A DNA stretch of 7,850 bases, taken from NCBI GenBank assembly GCA_014382465.1, contig JACNJP010000316.1, positions 1 through 7,850 on the forward strand. The letters are read 5' to 3'. Each line of letters begins with the position of its first letter. Positions within the stretch are counted from its first letter, which is position 1. Shown here in pieces: positions 5,128-7,850 of this stretch. Source of the stretch: Planctomycetota bacterium (lineage in GTDB: Bacteria > Planctomycetota > UBA1135). The position numbers and the translations under genes are program-made. The notes below the pieces were generated by a model. That model saw only the letters and a list, made by a program, of their open reading frames with translations, made no database searches and was not told the DNA's origin.

Positions 5128-6170
5128 CTGGCGCCGCAGGCCTCGCAGTGCGGGAGCTGGCTGTGGCGGGTCGCGCCGCAGCTCGCGCACTCGTGGTAGA
5201 GCTGGAGGCCGCAGGCGGCGCAGGTGGCCGGGCCGGCTTCGGTGCCGGTGCGGATCGGGAAGGCGCAGCTCGGGCACTCCCAGCGGCGGTAGCCCTCGCG
5301 GTTGCGCTTCAGGAGCACCGCGCCCGACGGCCGGGCGGCGCTGCGCAGCAGGGCCACCAGGAAGGCCACCACCACCGCCAGGCCGGCGCCGAGGGCAAGG
5401 TACTTGAAGAACTCCGCCGGGAAGTGCTGGTGGATCACCGCGCCGAGCTGCCAGGTGGCGGCGAGCAGGAAGGAGAGGAACAGCGGCCGGTAGAGGCCGC
5501 GCCGGCGCCGGGCCACCAGCCAGGCGGCCGCCAGGAAGACCGGCAGCAGGAAGGCCAGCTTGAAGGCGGCGACGCGGTATTCCCGGCTCTTCAGGGCGCG
5601 CTGGTACTCCGCGCGCGCAGGCTCGCGCTGGACATCGAGCCGCTGGAGCAGGTCGGCCATCGAGGCGGTCAGCTCGTGGCGTCGCTGCTCGAGGCTGGCG
5701 GTGAGCTCGATCGATTCGTCGAGCTGGTCCTGGCTGGAGAGGAAGCGTTGCTGTGCCGTGGCCAGGGCAGCACCTTCGGCTTCCTGCCAGTCGCCGCCCT
5801 TCTCGAGCGCCAGTCGGCGGACCTCCAGCATCTGTTCGAGCGTGCCGCGGGCGTTGTCGATGCTGGCGCGCAGCCCGGCCTGGATCTCGTGCTGCCGCCC
5901 GATGTCCCTCACCACCGCGGCGAGGGTTCGCTGCTGCTCCCCTTCGGCGGCGACCAGCGCGGGCTCCAGCGCGCCGTGCTCGAAGCTGGCCAGGTTCGGC
6001 CGGTCGATGTCGCCGATGTCGTCCAGCACGAAGCCGAGCAGCCACAGGGCCAGCAGGCCGGCGGCCAGCGACAGGACCAGGATCAGCGCGCGCAGCAGGA
6101 AAGGGGCGCGGCGCTCGCGGGCGGGCTCGGGAACAACGGAGTGGGGCGCGACGGGGGAGGCCTGGCTCAC
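5124..6170 (-). CDS. Membrane protein with coiled coil and C-terminal double zinc ribbon, function unknown
   Basis: A 348-residue protein not assigned to a named family. From the N-terminus: a basic patch (17-21), a strong membrane helix (about 24-49), a long charged Gln/Glu-rich helical region likely to form a coiled coil (about 68-200), two or three more membrane segments (about 202-220, 229-249 weaker, 256-275), then a soluble tail. The tail has four CxxC pairs (C299/C302, C317/C320, C328/C331, C342/C345), enough for two zinc ribbons. Such ribbons usually bind protein or nucleic acid or stabilise a fold; here the role is unknown. The start is GTG at 6170, overlapping the upstream TGA by four bases (GTGA); the reading frame beyond it is only the shadow of the hcrB-like gene. 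No Shine-Dalgarno sequence is visible, as expected for coupling. Its place between a molybdoenzyme subunit and an acetyltransferase suggests co-expression, not necessarily a shared pathway. Confidence 0.8.
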   Translation of the reverse strand: MSQASPVAPHSVVPEPARERRAPFLLRALILVLSLAAGLLALWLLGFVLDDIGDIDRPNLASFEHGALEPALVAAEGEQQRTLAAVVRDIGRQHEIQAGLRASIDNARGTLEQMLEVRRLALEKGGDWQEAEGAALATAQQRFLSSQDQLDESIELTASLEQRRHELTASMADLLQRLDVQREPARAEYQRALKSREYRVAAFKLAFLLPVFLAAAWLVARRRRGLYRPLFLSFLLAATWQLGAVIHQHFPAEFFKYLALGAGLAVVVAFLVALLRSAARPSGAVLLKRNREGYRRWECPSCAFPIRTGTEAGPATCAACGLQLYHECASCGATRHSQLPHCEACGAS

Positions 6171-7183
6171 AGGACGCCGACGGTAGCGCCTTCCGCCGCC
6201 GCCCGCAGCGTGCGGCGCGCCAGCACCGGCACCATCAGGTGGCGGTACTCGGCGTCGCCGGGGATGCTGTCCAACGGCCTGCACTGCTGGTGGGCGGCCT
6301 GGGCTACGGCCTCGACGGCCTCGTCGAAGCCCGGGCTGCCCGGCTCGGCGCCTCGCAGCAGCTCGGCTGCCTTGCGCACCCGCGTCGGGCGCGCCTGCAG
6401 CGCCACCACGCACAGGTCGGCGTCGGCGACCGCCCCGGCCGGGTCCCGGTCGACGCGCGCCGCCATGCCGAGCAGCGGGAAGTCGATCGAGCCGCGGTCG
6501 CGCAGCTTGCCGTAGGCGCCGCGGTGGCCGGCGGCGGCCGCCGGCAGCCGGATCGCGGTCAGGATCTGGTCGCGGCCGAACTTCTTGTTCCAGATGCCGT
6601 CGGGCCGCCAGATCGCGTCGATCGCCAGCTCCTGCGGCCCGCGCGGGCCGGCGAACTGGAGCGCGGCGCCCAGCGTCATCAGCGCCGGCGCGGTGTCGTT
6701 GCTGGCGGCGGCGACGCACTTCTGGCCGCCCTCGACGACGTGGCACTTGCTGCCGTCCTTCTTCAGGCAGTAGCCGAGCGCCGAGCGCCAGAAGTAGGTC
6801 TGGTTGTACCACTGGCAGCGCGTGTCGAGCATGACGTTGCCGCCGAGGGTGCCCATGTTGCGGAGCTGCGGCCCGGACACCAGCCCGGCGGCCTGCGCCA
6901 AGGCCGGCGCGCGCTCCCGCACCAGCGGCGACTCGGCGACCTCGGTCAGCGTGGTCATGGCGCCGATCTCGAGGCCGCCCTCCGCGTCGCGGACGCCGCG
7001 CAGCTCCTCGATGCCGGCCAGCGCGACCAGGTAGTCGGGCTCGAACAGCCGGTGCTTCATGTTCGGCAGCAGGTCGGTGCCGCCGGCGATCAGCATCGCC
7101 TTCTCACCGTGCTCGGCCAGCAGCGCCACGGCCTCGGCGACCGTGCGCGGCTGCAGGACCTCGTGGGCGGGGAGCCTCAGCAC
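6167..7183 (-). CDS. hcrB: FAD/[4Fe-4S] subunit of a xanthine-oxidase-family molybdoenzyme, 4-hydroxybenzoyl-CoA reductase beta-like
   Basis: A 338-residue subunit that should carry FAD and one [4Fe-4S] cluster and pass electrons within an hcrABC-type complex, which reductively removes the para hydroxyl of 4-hydroxybenzoyl-CoA to give benzoyl-CoA in anaerobic aromatic degradation. FAD motifs are IAGGTDLLPN (32-41), as in HcrB, and RNMGTLGGNV (108-117). Four cysteines follow at 123, 139, 147 and 156, spaced C-x15-C-x7-C-x8-C. This is the exact spacing of the [4Fe-4S] ligands of the Thauera aromatica beta subunit (C122, C138, C146, C155) and is absent from ordinary xanthine dehydrogenase or CO dehydrogenase FAD subunits. 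The length is near the 324 residues of that enzyme. GTG at 7183 has GGAGG seven bases upstream, inside the end of the hcrA-like gene. The natural substrate could be another aromatic acyl-CoA. Confidence 0.88.
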   Translation of the reverse strand: MLRLPAHEVLQPRTVAEAVALLAEHGEKAMLIAGGTDLLPNMKHRLFEPDYLVALAGIEELRGVRDAEGGLEIGAMTTLTEVAESPLVRERAPALAQAAGLVSGPQLRNMGTLGGNVMLDTRCQWYNQTYFWRSALGYCLKKDGSKCHVVEGGQKCVAAASNDTAPALMTLGAALQFAGPRGPQELAIDAIWRPDGIWNKKFGRDQILTAIRLPAAAAGHRGAYGKLRDRGSIDFPLLGMAARVDRDPAGAVADADLCVVALQARPTRVRKAAELLRGAEPGSPGFDEAVEAVAQAAHQQCRPLDSIPGDAEYRHLMVPVLARRTLRAAAEGATVGVL

Positions 7184-7850
7184 TCGGCCGCCTCCCGCTC
7201 GCGCTGCGCCGCCAGCGCCTTCAGCACCTTGGCCGGCGTGAACGGCAGCTCGCGCAGGCGGATTCCCACCGCGTCGTGGACCGCGTTGGCGATCGCCGGG
7301 ATCGCCGGGTGCAGCGGGCCCTCGCCGGCCTCCTTGGCCCCGTACGGCCCCTCGGGGTCGATGCTCTCGACGATCAGCGCCCGCAGCTCGGGCGTGTCGA
7401 CCGCCGTCGGGATCCGGTAGTCCAGCAGGCTCGGCCCCCGGTGCAGGCCGAAGCGGTTGACCTCGTGCTCCTCCATCAGGGCCTCGGCGACGCCCATGTA
7501 GGCCGAGCCCTCCATCTGGCCGGCGACCAGCATCGGGTTCAGCGCCCGGCCGCAGTCGTGGGCGATCCAGACCTTGTCGCAAACGATGCGCCCGGTCTCC
7601 TCGTCGACCGTGACCTCGGCGACGTGGGCGGTGAAGGAGTAGGCCGGCGAGGCGCCGATGGTGCCGCCGCGGTAGTGGCCGCCGAGCGCCGGGGTGTTGT
7701 AGCTGCCGGTGGCGCCGAGGGTGTCGAAGCGGACCTCGGTGATCTGGAAGGCCTCGCGGGTCGAGATGCCGCGCGCCGGATCCTCCAGGTCGACGGCGGC
7801 GCCCGCCACCAGCCGCACGCGCGCCTCCCGCACCTCCCAGCGCTCGGCCC
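7177..7850 (-). CDS. hcrA: Molybdopterin-binding large subunit, 4-hydroxybenzoyl-CoA reductase alpha-like, 5'-truncated by window edge
   Basis: The last 223 residues of a large subunit of the xanthine oxidase family; the frame runs open through the right edge, so the GTG at 7833 is internal. Visible family elements are GSYNTP and YRGGTIGASPAYSF in the molybdopterin domain, AHDCGRALNP, GQMEGSAYMG (cofactor-binding Gln/Glu-Gly segment), DYRIPTAVDTPE, and GPYGAKEAGEGPL, whose second Glu corresponds to the catalytic Glu of xanthine oxidase (E1261, in GEPPL). The order large subunit then FAD/[4Fe-4S] subunit matches hcrAB in Thauera (hcrCAB). It would hold the molybdenum active site where the CoA thioester is reduced. 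It overlaps the next gene by seven bases. The substrate assignment leans on the neighbouring cysteine signature; from this fragment alone a broader call (molybdenum hydroxylase family) would be safer. Confidence 0.85.
   Translation of the reverse strand, partial: AERWEVREARVRLVAGAAVDLEDPARGISTREAFQITEVRFDTLGATGSYNTPALGGHYRGGTIGASPAYSFTAHVAEVTVDEETGRIVCDKVWIAHDCGRALNPMLVAGQMEGSAYMGVAEALMEEHEVNRFGLHRGPSLLDYRIPTAVDTPELRALIVESIDPEGPYGAKEAGEGPLHPAIPAIANAVHDAVGIRLRELPFTPAKVLKALAAQREREAAEC
7191..7195 (-). promoter_or_regulatory. Ribosome-binding site for the hcrB-like gene
   Basis: On the - strand GGGAGG lies just before CGGCCGA and the GTG at 7183, putting GGAGG seven bases from the start. It sits inside the end of the upstream coding region. 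It is the only strong Shine-Dalgarno sequence seen in this operon and decides the GTG start, since no upstream in-frame start is close. Confidence 0.6.

Noticed and set aside
5148..7420. Very long open frames on the + strand opposite the left-running operon (5148-6515 and 5753-7420)
   Set aside because: They are rich in Arg, Ala, Gly and Pro, show no family motif, and mirror four well-supported genes on the - strand; such frames are normal in GC-rich coding DNA.
6167..7850. Reading the molybdoenzyme pair as xanthine or CO dehydrogenase
   Set aside because: The four-cysteine insertion with exact HcrB spacing and the GTDLLPN motif favour the 4-hydroxybenzoyl-CoA reductase branch.
1..7850. CRISPR array, tRNA, rRNA, transposase, toxin-antitoxin or phage defence genes
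   Set aside because: No regularly spaced repeats, cloverleaf, rRNA-like sequence, transposase motif or defence domain was seen on either strand.

Overview
The window is GC-rich, densely coded bacterial DNA (codon third positions are mostly G or C) with two different textures. No rRNA, tRNA, CRISPR array, insertion sequence or phage gene was seen. The organism cannot be named from this sequence. An aromatic-CoA reductase of anaerobic type next to ordinary housekeeping genes suggests a high-GC Gram-negative lineage with anaerobic metabolism (for example Acidobacteriota, Myxococcota or a relative); this is inference.

Left edge (3-950, + strand): the 3' part of a type I-beta DAHP synthase (aroF), the first step of the shikimate pathway. 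All recognisable metal ligands are present. The N-terminus lies outside the window.

Middle (951-3521): a looser, visibly less GC-rich stretch with long non-coding gaps. It holds (a) a frameshifted remnant with an FG-GAP/VCBS-like calcium-loop motif (1162-1355); (b) an intact gene on the - strand for an alanine dehydrogenase/PNT-family protein of the N5-(carboxyethyl)ornithine synthase-like branch (1434-2591); (c) a 386-base divergent intergenic region with a perfect 10-bp inverted repeat and four copies of a GGACCGA-like motif; and (d) a small exported protein resembling DUF4177 (2978-3421), followed by a hairpin. This looks like an accessory patch between more conserved blocks.

Right half, + strand: a YheT-type alpha/beta hydrolase (3522-4613). 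It converges on a left-running operon; the two stop codons sit in the two arms of one hairpin.

Right half, - strand (7850 down to 4645): a tightly overlapping four-gene operon, read right to left. It holds the C-terminal part of a molybdenum-cofactor hydroxylase-family large subunit (hcrA-like); its FAD subunit, carrying the four-cysteine [4Fe-4S] insertion typical of 4-hydroxybenzoyl-CoA reductase (hcrB-like); a membrane/coiled-coil/double zinc-ribbon protein of unknown function; and a GNAT acetyltransferase. The three junctions overlap by 7, 4 and 4 bases, and the three visible starts are GTG, GTG and TTG, so translational coupling is likely. The [2Fe-2S] subunit (hcrC-like) is not in the window and would be expected beyond the right edge or elsewhere.

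The most notable points are the complete [4Fe-4S] cysteine signature in the FAD subunit, and its coupling to an uncharacterised zinc-ribbon membrane protein plus an acetyltransferase. I found no convincing evidence of an entirely new class of system.
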